Shown: in pieces, positions 21,908 through 31,505 of the stretch
Numbering within the stretch: the first letter of the stretch is position 1
Layout: the number at the start of each line of letters is the position of its first letter
NCBI GenBank assembly: GCA_034509735.1
Contig: JACGWO010000001.1
Location: 35,901,966-35,965,965, forward strand
Length of the DNA: 64,000 bases
Origin: Sesamum alatum
Lineage: Eukaryota > Streptophyta > Magnoliopsida > Lamiales > Pedaliaceae
Reading direction: 5' to 3'
Position numbers and translations under genes: made by a program
Notes under the pieces: generated by a model
What the model saw: the letters and a program-made list of their open reading frames with translations, nothing else
Told to the model about the DNA's origin: nothing
Databases searched by the model: none

Positions 21908-24900
21908 ATGTCTAAGAACCCGTTAACCATGATTCTTGAGACTAACAAATTCAACGGAACGAACTACTCGGACTGCCTGAGAAACCTGAGGATTGTCCTC
22001 GGTTTCGAGAACCAAGGCTACGTCTTGGACGAGCCGCCACCGAGCGACTTACCGGAGGGGTCCATGCCTGAAGAACGTTTGACGTTCGAGAAATGGCATG
22101 AGGACAACCGGAAAGTACGCAGTATCATACTGGCTTCGATGTCTAACGACATCCAGAAGCAGTATGAGAGGCTGGACAACGTCTCCGCCATAATGCTCCG
22201 CATGAACGAGGTTTATGCGGTTCCGGATAGGCATATTAGATATGCCGCCACAAAAGCATTCTTTGGCACCAAGCTCGCTGAAGGAGCGTCTGTACAGAGT
22301 CATGGGGTCAAGATGCTCTCCCTAGTGGAGAAACTCGAGGACCTTAAAGCTGGGCTTAACAATGACACGTACATTGACGTAATCCTCCAGTCGCTTCCTC
22401 CATCCTATGACCCGTTTGTTGTAAACTACAAGATGAATGGACTTGAGAAGTCTATTCATGAGTTGATCAACATGCTAGTCCAATACGAGGCAACGACCCA
22501 CAAGTCGGCGCCGGCAGTATTGATAGGAGAGGCTTCGACCTCCAAGGTGAATGGCAAGAGGGCCGGACGCTGGAAGAGGAAGAAGGGCAAAGGGAAGACG
22601 GTTGCGGCCCCTGCTCGTGCTCCGGGCGTCCCTGTTGCTCCGGTTGGACCGAGCAAAAGGAAAGGAAAGGCCCGTGGTTCTCAGCGGTCCAAGGCAAATG
22701 ATGTCTGCATGCATTGCCAAGGGAAAGGGCATTGGAAGAGGGAGTGCCCACAACTCCTCTCCAACCCAGGTGTGTTTGTGGTTGAAGTTAATATGATTAC
22801 TAATTCTGCTTCATGGGTATTGGATACCGGGTGTGGTGCTCACATCTGCAATGATTTGCAGGCACTGCAAAGAAGCAGAAGGCTAACCAAGGATGAGATG
22901 ATCCTGAGGCTAGGCGATGGCAAGGCCGTTGCTGCGGAGGCCGTAGGATCACTAGAGTTAGCCATTAGTAGTCATGTTAGGATTGTACTGAATGACTGTT
23001 TCTATGTACCTAGCATGATTAAAAACATTATTTCCATCCCGGTCCTTGATAATGAGGGATATGTATTTACCATCAATAAAAACGGTTTTTTCATTATCAA
23101 AGATGGTATTTCTCATTTGCTTGGTACATTGGTCAACGGTCTGTACATACTTCAACAGTCTAATTGGATTATGACTGCAGAACACAAACGAAAACGTGAT
23201 GATCATAATAACGCACAGATATGGCATGCGAAGTTAGGTCATATCTCTAAAGATAGGATAAGAAGGTTGGTGGACTCAAAGAGTCTAGAAATAGACGATT
23301 TGGACAACCTACCGACCTGCGAATCCTGTCTAAAGGGAAAGATGACCAAGAAACCCTTTGTTGGACAAAGTACGCTAGCCAGTGGTCTGTTGGATTTGAT
23401 CCATACAGATGTCTGTGGTCCACTAAATACTCAGGCTAGAGGTGGGTACTCGTACTTCATAACCTTTACCGATGACCACTCACGGTATGGTTATGTTTAC
23501 CTGATGAGGTACAAGTCTGAAGCCTTTGGAAGGTTTAAGGAATACAGACTTGAAGCAGAGAACCAAACCGGTCGAAAGATCAAAGCCCTTCGGTCGGACC
23601 GAGGTGGAGAGTATTTGAGTGGTGAGTTTACTGATTATCTAAAAGAGAATGGGATTCTCTCTCAGTGGACCCCTCCTGGAACACCGCAGCTTAACGGTGT
23701 GTCTGAAAGGAGGAATCGGACCTTGTTGGACATGGTCCGATCCATGATGAGTTTTACCGAACTACCCCTTTCCTTCTGGGGATACGCTCTTGAGACGGCG
23801 GCCAAAGTTTTGAACTTGGCGCCATCTAAAAGGGTATCCCAGACGCCATATGAGATATGGCATGGCAAGCCTGCCTCCTACAAATACTTGAAAGTGTGGG
23901 GTTGCCCCGCATATGTCAAGAGATTAGTGAGAGATAAACTGGACTCGAGGTCTAGTTTATGCAGGTTCATCGGCTATCCGAAAGAAACTGCGGGGTATTA
24001 TTTCTATGAGCAAAAGGTTTTTGTCTCGCAAAACGCAGTGTTCTTGGAAAAAGGTTTTCCATCGGATAGTCGACGCGATGAGGTACTCCTTGAGGAATCA
24101 AGTGAGGTACCCCATGAGGCGGCAGTGACATCTGAGCCAGCGGTTCCCACTGATATTGTTCCAGTCCTCCGTAGGTCGGCCGGAGTATCCCATGCACCTG
24201 ATAGGTATGGATTTATGGGCCTGACCGGTCAGTTGGATAATGATCCAAAGACATACGGAGAAGCAATGTCGGACATCGATTCGGACAAGTGGCTTGAGGC
24301 CATGAAATCCGAGATGGACTCGATGGGTACAAACAAGGTTTGGACCCTAGTAGATCCACCCAAAGGGGTTAAACCCGTACGGTGTAAATGGGTCTACAAA
24401 CGTAAGCTTGGAGCTGACGGGGAGGTTACAACCTTCAAGGCCAGGCTTGTGGCGAAAGGTTACACTCAGCGACCCGGGGTCGATTTTGAGGAAACCTACT
24501 CGCCTGTAGCAATGGCCAAGTCCATTCGGATACTGCTTGCCATAGCAGCATGGTATGACTATGAAATATGGCAGATGGACGTGAAAACGGCTTTCCTCAA
24601 CAGTTTCGTAGAGGAAGAGATCTATATGGATCAACCGGAAGGTTTCACAACTGTTGGAGAAGAGCAGAAGGTCTGCCGTCTCCAAAGGTCCATCTATGGC
24701 CTCAAACAAGCTTCCCGAAGCTGGAACATACGTTTTGATGAAGTCATACGGGGATATGATTTCATCAAGAATGAGTCCGATCCTTTTGTATACAAGAAGA
24801 TCAGTGGGAGCTCAGTTGCGTTTTTGGTGCTTTACGTGGATGACATCTTGCTCATTGGGAATGATGCTAAGATGTTGGGTACCACTAAAGCTTGGTTGTC

Positions 24901-25819
24901 AACGCAATTCTCCATGAAGGATATGGGCGAGGCATCCTACATCCTTGGCATCAAGATCTACAGGGATAGATCTAAAATGATGTTAGGAATGGCCCAGTCC
25001 TTATACATTGAGAAAGTCTTGAAGAGATTCAAGATGGAGAACTCAAAACGAGGATTCCTTCCAATGAGGCATGGAATTAAGTTATCCAAGAAGCAGTCTC
25101 CTAAGACTGATGAGGAGCTTAAACGGATGTTGGACATCCCCTATGCTTCAGCCGTAGGCAGCATACAGTATGCTGTTCAATGCACTAGACCTGATGTGGC
25201 TTTCGCTTTGAGCGTAACAAGTCGATATCAGTCGTGTGCCGGGGAGGCACACTGGAGTGCAGTCAAGACTATCTTGAAGTACCTAAAAAGGACTAAGGAC
25301 ATGTTCTTGATCTACGGCAGTGGAGAGTTGATACTGGAAGGCTATAGCGACGCTAGCTTCCAGTCGGATGACGATGATGCCAAGTCTCAGTCTGGTTATG
25401 TATTCAAACTTAATGGTGGCGTGGTTGCTTGGAAGAGTTCCAAGCAGGCTACCACGGCGGACTCCACCACAGAGTCTGAATACATAGCAGCTTCGGAAGC
25501 TGCTAAGGAGGCGGTTTGGATGAAGAGCTATATCCAAGAGTTGGGTGTAGTACCTAGCATCGCTGAGCCAGTGGTTATCTTCTGCGATAACAACGGGGCC
25601 ATAGCGCAAGCAAAGGAACCGAGATCTCATCACCGATCCAAGCATATTCTTAGACGCTACCATCTGCTCAGAGAGATGGTTGGCAGGGGTGACGTTCGGA
25701 TGGACCGAGTCAGCTCCGCAGAAAACATAGCAGATCCACTTACTAAGCCCGTGTCGCAAGTTGCCCATACTCAGCATCTGGATAAGATGGGTTTGAGGTC
25801 TATGGGTGATTGGCTTTAG
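21908..25819 (+). CDS. Intact copia gag-pol polyprotein (1303 aa)
   Basis: One uninterrupted frame encodes a complete Ty1/copia polyprotein in copia order. Gag (about 1-290) begins MSKNPLTMILETNKFNG and contains the zinc knuckle C267-x2-C270-x4-H275-x4-C280. Protease has D306-T-G. Integrase has H440, H445, C471, C474 and catalytic D501, D564 and E600, with the last two separated by 35 residues. RT has palm D891 and YVDD with D978/D979. RNase H has D1148, E1191, D1227 and D1276. It would package its RNA, copy it and integrate the cDNA. The start is the first ATG after the conserved tgtag and agrees with the gag starts of B, D and E. The length is usual for the family. Oddities: three codons are missing near residue 700 (FYEQKV where related copies have FYDP.EQKV), and a Cys replaces the Trp expected in DWLRNL near residue 22. 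All catalytic residues are present; activity is not demonstrated. Confidence 0.97.
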   Translation: MSKNPLTMILETNKFNGTNYSDCLRNLRIVLGFENQGYVLDEPPPSDLPEGSMPEERLTFEKWHEDNRKVRSIILASMSNDIQKQYERLDNVSAIMLRMNEVYAVPDRHIRYAATKAFFGTKLAEGASVQSHGVKMLSLVEKLEDLKAGLNNDTYIDVILQSLPPSYDPFVVNYKMNGLEKSIHELINMLVQYEATTHKSAPAVLIGEASTSKVNGKRAGRWKRKKGKGKTVAAPARAPGVPVAPVGPSKRKGKARGSQRSKANDVCMHCQGKGHWKRECPQLLSNPGVFVVEVNMITNSASWVLDTGCGAHICNDLQALQRSRRLTKDEMILRLGDGKAVAAEAVGSLELAISSHVRIVLNDCFYVPSMIKNIISIPVLDNEGYVFTINKNGFFIIKDGISHLLGTLVNGLYILQQSNWIMTAEHKRKRDDHNNAQIWHAKLGHISKDRIRRLVDSKSLEIDDLDNLPTCESCLKGKMTKKPFVGQSTLASGLLDLIHTDVCGPLNTQARGGYSYFITFTDDHSRYGYVYLMRYKSEAFGRFKEYRLEAENQTGRKIKALRSDRGGEYLSGEFTDYLKENGILSQWTPPGTPQLNGVSERRNRTLLDMVRSMMSFTELPLSFWGYALETAAKVLNLAPSKRVSQTPYEIWHGKPASYKYLKVWGCPAYVKRLVRDKLDSRSSLCRFIGYPKETAGYYFYEQKVFVSQNAVFLEKGFPSDSRRDEVLLEESSEVPHEAAVTSEPAVPTDIVPVLRRSAGVSHAPDRYGFMGLTGQLDNDPKTYGEAMSDIDSDKWLEAMKSEMDSMGTNKVWTLVDPPKGVKPVRCKWVYKRKLGADGEVTTFKARLVAKGYTQRPGVDFEETYSPVAMAKSIRILLAIAAWYDYEIWQMDVKTAFLNSFVEEEIYMDQPEGFTTVGEEQKVCRLQRSIYGLKQASRSWNIRFDEVIRGYDFIKNESDPFVYKKISGSSVAFLVLYVDDILLIGNDAKMLGTTKAWLSTQFSMKDMGEASYILGIKIYRDRSKMMLGMAQSLYIEKVLKRFKMENSKRGFLPMRHGIKLSKKQSPKTDEELKRMLDIPYASAVGSIQYAVQCTRPDVAFALSVTSRYQSCAGEAHWSAVKTILKYLKRTKDMFLIYGSGELILEGYSDASFQSDDDDAKSQSGYVFKLNGGVVAWKSSKQATTADSTTESEYIAASEAAKEAVWMKSYIQELGVVPSIAEPVVIFCDNNGAIAQAKEPRSHHRSKHILRRYHLLREMVGRGDVRMDRVSSAENIADPLTKPVSQVAHTQHLDKMGLRSMGDWL

Positions 25820-25822
25820 GTC

Positions 25823-25832
25823 AAGTGGGAGA
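25823..25832 (+). promoter_or_regulatory. Polypurine tract of element A
   Basis: AAGTGGGAGA, immediately before the 3' LTR at 25834. It is the primer for plus-strand DNA synthesis. The same tract precedes the LTRs at 13615 and 60937 and, on the minus strand, 2560; the copy before 52177 reads AAGTTGGAGA. Confidence 0.85.
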
Positions 25833-26930
25833 TTGTTAGAATAGGTGACCAGAAAGCCAATAGGTTTGGCGATTTGTAACCTATTATACAACTCGATGTA
25901 ATTGTAATATTATTATGTGATGAATAAAGTGAGTGTTCGTCACTATTGGTACCTACTTTGTTGTGCTCACTTTACATTTGTTAAAACGGTGTTTAACTTA
26001 TATCGCAACAAAGCCCACAGACCATGGATAACAACTCGTGCAGTTGGGCCACGCATTGGATGGTGGTCATGAAACCAACTGATTAAGAGTTGGGTCTGAA
26101 ACGTTCCAAGTCGAGGACCTCGAGACAGGGCATCGAGAGTCCTATTGAGACTTGCATCAAGAGTCGTGTTCATTGGATGAGTGCCGTGTTTCATCGGCGA
26201 CAGGCGTGGGACGCCTACACGGTCTTGATGGGTTGGTCGACTGGGGTCGAGCCGACTGGACTGACTCGCGGGGATCATCATATGGAAGCCTTGGAGGCTT
26301 GGTCGGTATGATTGGATTCCCCGGTTCCGATAGTACGGGAGTAATCCTCAGACTTGAGGAATCATGGCAGTCACGTGCACAGGACGGCTGTATCTTGGAT
26401 CTGGCGAGAGGTGATCATTCTGTAAGATGATCATTATAAGCCTTGTCCAGTGCAGTCGGAATGTGTAGCGAGGACGGTGGATTCCAAGAAGAGGATCCGT
26501 CCCCTGTCAGTATGTGACAGAGGTATCTCCTATGCACTCGGAGACACGTTCATGCTGTTTGAAGCTGTGGCGACAGTGGTTGGTCGAACAGGGAATGGTT
26601 TCCTGTGTCGACGCAATGAAGCATACGTGGTCTCGAGTATTAAGCATAGATGCCTAGTCAAGGATGGGAACTGACGCCCAATTCCATACCCTAGACTAAG
26701 GCCGGGAGACGGTAGACGGAAGGATCGTACCCGTACGGAATCGGCGCCTAAATGTTCACGCCAATTCACCTAGTCTCTAGTGCCATGGGCCGTTGCTAGA
26801 CGGCCACCCATGGTAACGGGCCCTTGTGGGACACAGGCCCAAGTCTAGCTGAGGGTGAACCTAAAGGGTCACACACAAATCACCGAGGAGGTTGAGAGAT
26901 CAACTTGGAGTCAATCTCGAAGGATAAAAT

Positions 26931-27368
26931 AAGTAATTGGATTACTTAAGGGAAAGTCCATTGGATGGACGGGCCGATATTGTATCGGGCTTTCATTTAA
27001 TCGGTAAATTGGATTTTCGATTAAATATGGAAAGTTGAGATGTTGAGACGTTGGATCTTTTAATTGGATTAAAAGATCAACGGGAATGATTTAAGTGGAC
27101 ATTAAATTGGATTTAATATTGGGTTCGTCGTAATTGGATTACGATAAAACCCGGTCCGTTAAATTATACCCGAGAGGAGAAATAATTCCTAATTTGGAAT
27201 AGGAAGAACTTGGACTTCTTCCCTTAATTAAACATAGCCGACATGCTCCCTTGGAGGAAGCAAAATCAGCCATGTTTCATGCTAGGTGGTATGTTGACTT
27301 GTCTCTTTTGGAAAGAGAGAAATCAACTCCAATCAAGCTCTTCCCTTTTGGTATGATTTGATCATACC
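26931..27368 (+). repeat. Array of 3-nt-spaced perfect inverted repeats in LTR-A U3
   Basis: Perfect inverted repeats with 3-nt spacers at 26931-26947 (7-bp arms), 26956-26970 (6), 26974-26988 (6), 27054-27078 (11, arm GATCTTTTAAT), 27101-27117 (7), 27128-27144 (7), 27302-27318 (7) and 27350-27368 (8). Spacers are TGG except TTG at 26980 and 27358. A ninth (9-bp arms, GGAAGAAGT) is perfect in the 5' LTR at 19235-19255 and has one mutation here. Each arm differs. Confidence 0.88.
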
Positions 27369-27473
27369 ATAAATTCTGGTAGGCTTGATTGAAGAATTCA
27401 TGGTGATTGATTGGAATGAATCTAGACATCCTTGGATGAACCTAGACACATTCCAATAATCACATTAATTATG

Positions 27474-27481
27474 TATATATA
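27474..27481 (+). promoter_or_regulatory. LTR-A TATA-like box
   Basis: TATATATA upstream of gaatatacaacacc, about 170 bp before the R/U5 stem-loop, the same spacing as TATA boxes in LTR-B and LTR-E. It is a probable core promoter. Confidence 0.5.
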
Positions 27482-27600
27482 TTAGAATATACAACACCTA
27501 GCATAAGTGATTCATTATTCATCTTTTTCTAGGAAAAAGAGAAGACAAAAATCCTCTCCTCTCTCTCAATTTTCGTGCTCCCTCCCTCTCTTACACTTGT

Positions 27601-27634
27601 GTTCTTCACTTGATTTTGAATCAAGAAGAAGAAC
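27601..27634 (+). promoter_or_regulatory. LTR-A accessory hairpin
   Basis: GTTCTTC and CTTGATT pair with AATCAAG and GAAGAAC around a TTG loop with a small bulge. It lies directly upstream of the main R/U5 stem-loop and is likewise present in the 5' LTR (19634-19667). Confidence 0.5.
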
Positions 27635-27642
27635 AAAGTAAG

Positions 27643-27680
27643 TTTAAGAGAACACTAATTCATAGTGTTCTTCTCTTAAA
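27643..27680 (+). promoter_or_regulatory. R/U5 stem-loop, LTR-A
   Basis: A 15-bp stem with one 3-nt bulge: TTTAAGAG and AACACTA pair with TAGTGTT and CTCTTAAA around the loop ATTCA. It is 379 bp before the LTR end. The same structure is at 19676-19713 in the 5' LTR. Confidence 0.7.
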
Positions 27681-27947
27681 CCGATTCCTTCCTAAACCCG
27701 TTCTTTTCTAGCAAGAAGAACGTGTGTTTCTTCCGGTGTGGTGTGGATCACCTTTGGAGAATCCATACGTTTGGATTTCGTGAGCATTCCGGAGAAGGAA
27801 CAACGCTAGTAGCCGGGAGCATACGCTAAACAATCAAAGGTAACGGTTTATTACGCTTTGATTGATTCCATTTATATATCTATGCCCTATGTGTTTAAAT
27901 ATATGTTTTAATATTTACACATCCTACATCGAACGCCCGGTTGAGCA

Positions 27948-27968
27948 CCCAAGGGTACACCCCTTGGG
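27948..27968 (+). promoter_or_regulatory. U5 hairpin, LTR-A
   Basis: Arm CCCAAGGG, loop TACAC and a perfect complementary arm, 91 bp before the LTR end. Other LTR groups have the same loop class and different but still complementary arms. Confidence 0.65.
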
Positions 27969-28059
27969 ATTCGCATATTTTGAATTTTATTTAAATTTAC
28001 GCAATTTCTCGCCTTTCTCGCTTCCGCTCGCGCTCCCGGGCGGATCCGCTTGTCCTTCA

Positions 28060-28977
28060 AAAACCCGATCCCTTAAATTTACTCGAGAGGAGAAATAATT
28101 CCTATTTTGGAATAGGAAGAAGTTGGACTTCTTCCCTTATTTAAACATGGCCGACATTCTCCCTTGGAGGAGGCAAAATCAACCATGTTTCATGCTAGGT
28201 GGTATGTTGACTTATCTCTTTTGGAAAGAGACAAATCAACTCCAATCAAGCTATGCCCTTTTGGTATGATTTGATCATACCATAAATTTTGGTAGGCTTG
28301 ATTGAAGAATTGATGGTGATTGATTGGAATGAATCTAGACATCCTTGGATGAACCTAGACACATTCCAATAATCACATTAATTATGTATATATATATGAG
28401 AATATACAACACCAAGCATAAGTGATTCATTATTCATTTTTTTCTAGGAAAAAGAGAAGACAAAAAATCCCTCTCTTCTCTCTCAACTCTCGGCCTCTCT
28501 CCCTCTCTCACACTTGTGTTCTTCACTTGATTTTGAATCAAGAAGAAGAACAAAGTAAGTTTAAGAGAGCACTAATTCATAGTGTTCTTCTCTTAAACTG
28601 ATTCCTTCTTAAACCCGTTCTTTTCTAGCAAGAAGAATGTGTGTTTCTTCCGGTGTGGTGTGGATCACTTTTGGAGAATCCATACGTTTGGATTTCGTGA
28701 GCATTCCGGAGAAGGAACAACGCAAGTAGCCGGGAGCATACGCTAAACAATCAAAGGTAACGGTTTATTACGCTTTGATTGATTATATATATTTATCTAT
28801 GCCCTATGTGTTTAAATATATGTTTCCAATATTTACACATTCTACATCGAACGCCCGGTTGAGCACCCAAGGGTACACCCCTTGGGATTCGTTTATTTAA
28901 ATTAGATTTAAATTTACGCACCTTTTATCGCTTTCTCGCTTCCGCTCGCGCTCTCGGGCGGATCCGCTTGTCCTTCA
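28060..28977 (+). mobile_element. LTR-A 3' portion, 5'-truncated
   Basis: Begins aaaacccgatcc, corresponding to about 27146 inside LTR-A, and runs to ...GGATCCGCTTGTCCTTCA at 28977. It is therefore the right half of an LTR-A split by element A. Its right flank (28978, agcac) is minus-strand pol of host F. The left half is not found beside the 5' LTR of A, consistent with the deletion at 18262. Confidence 0.9.
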
Positions 28978-29285
28978 AGCACATGAACCAATGCAAACCT
29001 AGTTTGCCTCCCACTAGTCCCTTGACGTATGCAAGACCATCCTACAAACTCAAGTACTTTGTAGGATACAGGCTTGCCGTGCCATATCCAACATGGCGTC
29101 TGGGCCACGATTTTTATAAAGGTCCATGTTTTTCAACTTGGCTACTGTTTTAAGAACACGCCCAAATTGGCCAAGGTAGTTTAGTGAAACACCGATCGAA
29201 CCATGTCCAACAAGGCTCGATTCCTCCCTTATCAGAGACACCGTTCAATTGTGGCGTTCCAGGAAGAATTTCACTAAGTGAGAAT
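28978..29285 (-). pseudogene. Host element F pol, integrase C-terminal part (piece 4)
   Basis: On the minus strand it follows piece 3 (31506-32229) across a solo LTR. It encodes the end of the integrase core and the following region: GTPQLNGV then FTKLPWPIW and a degenerate WHGKP..Y, with several frame breaks. It ends at the LTR-A fragment at 28977. No RT of this element is found further left. Confidence 0.82.
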
Positions 29286-31505
29286 CGTTAGAATAGGTGA
29301 CCCGAAAGCCAATAGGTTTGGCGATTTTGTAACCTATTATACAACTCGATGTAAATGTAATATTATTATGTGATGAATAAAATGAGTATTTATCACTTCT
29401 GGTGCTTACTTTGTTGCGCTCATTTCACATTTGTTAAAACGGAGTTTAACTTATATCGCAACAAAGCCCACAGACCATGGATAACAACTCGTGCAGTTGG
29501 GCCACGCATTGGATGGTGGTCATGAAACCAACTGATTAAGAGTTGGGTCTGAAACGTTCCAAGTCGAGGACCTCAATACAGGGCATCGAGAGTCCTATTG
29601 AGACTTGCATCAAGAGTCGTGTTCATTGGATGAGTGCCGAGTTTCATCGGCGACAGGCGTGGGATGCCTACACGATCTTGATGGGTTGGTCGACTGGGGG
29701 TCGAGCCGACTGGACTGACTCGCGGGGATCATCATATGGAAGCCTTGGAGGCTTGGTCGGTATGATTGGTTTTTCCCAGTTCTGATAGTACGGGAGTAAT
29801 CCTCAGACTTGAGGAATCACGGTATGATCATCACATGACGGTTGTATCTTGGATCTGGCGAGAGGTAATCATTCTGTAAGATGATTATCATAAGCCTTGT
29901 CCAGTGCAGTCGGAATGTGTAGCGAGGATGGTGGATTCCAAGAAGAGGATCCGTCCCCTATCAGTATGTGACAGAGGTATCTCCTATGCACTCGAAGACA
30001 CGTTCATGCTGTTTGAAGCTGTGGCCACAGTGGTTGGTCGAACAGGGAATGGTTTTCTGTGTCGATGTAATGAAGCATACGTGGTCTCGAGTATTAAGCA
30101 TAGATGCCTAGTCAAGGATGGGAACCGACGCCCAATTCCATACCCTAGACTAAGGCCGGGAGACGGTAGACGGAAGGATCGTACTCGTACGGAATCGGCG
30201 CCTAAAATGTTCACGTCAATTCACCTAGTCTCTAGTGCCATGGACCGTTGCTAGACGACCACCCATGGTAACGGGCCCTTGTGGGACACGGGCCCAAGTC
30301 TAGCTGAGGGTGAACCTAAAGGGTCACACACAAATCACCGAGGAGGTTGAGATATCGACTTGGGGTCAATTTCGAAGGATAAATAAGTAATTGGATTACT
30401 TAAGGGAAAGTCCATTGGATAGACGGGCCGATATTGTATCGGGTTTTCATTTAATCGGTAAATTGGATTTTCAATTAAATATGGAAAGTTGAGACGTTGG
30501 ATCTTTTAATTGGATTAAAAGATTAACGAGGTTAATTTAAATGGACATTAAATTGGATTTAATGTTGGGTTCGTCATAATTGGATTACGATAAAACCCGG
30601 TCCGTTAAATTTACTCGGGAAGAGAAATAATTCCTAATTTGGAATAGGAAGAAGTTGGACTTCTTCCCTTATTTAAACATAGCCGACATGCTCCCTTGGA
30701 AGAAGCAAAATCAGCCATGTTTCATGCTAGGTGTTATGTTGACTTATCTCTTTTGAAAAGAGACAAATCAACTCGAATTAAGCTCTTCCCTTTTGGTATG
30801 ATTAGATCATACCATAAATTTTGGTAGGTTTGATTGAAGAAATGATGGTGATTGATTGGAATGAATCTAGACATCCTTGGATGAACCTAGACACATTCCA
30901 ATAATCACATTAATTATGTATATACATGAGAATATACAACACCAAGCATAAGTGATTCCTTATTCATCTTTTTCTAGGAAAAAGAGAAGACAAAAATCGC
31001 TCTCCTCTCTCTCAACTCTCGGCCCTCTCTCCCTCTCCCACACTTGTGTTCTTCACTTGATTTTGAATCAAGAAGAAGAACAAAGTGAGTTTAAGAGAGC
31101 ACTAATTCATAGTGTTCTTCTCTTAAACCGATTCCTTCTTAAACCCGTTCTTTTCTAGCAAGAAGAACGTGTGTTTCTTCCGGTGTGGTGTGGATCACCT
31201 TTGGAGAATCCATACGTTTGGATTTCGTGAGCATTCCAAAGAAGGAACAACTCAAGTAGCTGGGAGCATACGCTAAACAATCAAAGGTAACGGTTTATTA
31301 CGTTTTATTGATTATATATATTTATGTATGCCCTGTGTGTTTAATATTCATTTCCAATATTTAGACATCCTACATCGGATGCCCGGTTGAGCACCCAAGG
31401 GCAGAACCGTTGGGATTCTTTTATTTAAATTAGATTTAAATTTACGCACTATTTCTGGCTTTCTCGCTTCCGCTCGCGCTCCCGGGTGGATCCGCTTGTC
31501 CTACA
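29286..31505 (+). mobile_element. Solo LTR-A in host F pol, TSD agaat
   Basis: 2220 bp from CGTTAGAATAGGTGACCC (first base mutated from T) to GGATCCGCTTGTCCTACA. It is flanked by a perfect 5-bp duplication, agaat at 29281-29285 and 31506-31510. Removing the LTR and one copy rejoins minus-strand integrase codons (YLNENGILT), proving insertion followed by LTR-LTR recombination. Confidence 0.96.

Larger units (their letters stand above)
25834..28059 (+). mobile_element. 3' LTR of element A (complete LTR-A)
   Basis: 2226 bp, TGTTAGAATAGGTGACCAG ... GGATCCGCTTGTCCTTCA. It is the reference LTR-A for this window; solo copies at 3185-5414, 29286-31505 and 41801-44027 have the same ends. It contains a U3 array of inverted repeats (26931-27368), a TATA-like run (27474-27481), an R/U5 stem-loop (27643-27680) and a U5 hairpin (27948-27968). 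It is followed at once by the interior of another LTR-A (28060, aaaac), so the element appears to have inserted into an LTR of its own family. Confidence 0.95.

Noticed and set aside
25283..25891. 202-codon minus-strand frame
   Set aside because: Antisense shadow of the RNase H end of the intact gag-pol and the LTR start; it has no recognisable motif.
26931..27368. CRISPR-like array
   Set aside because: The repeats are inverted pairs with 3-nt spacers and differing arms, not direct repeats with unique spacers, and there are no cas genes.
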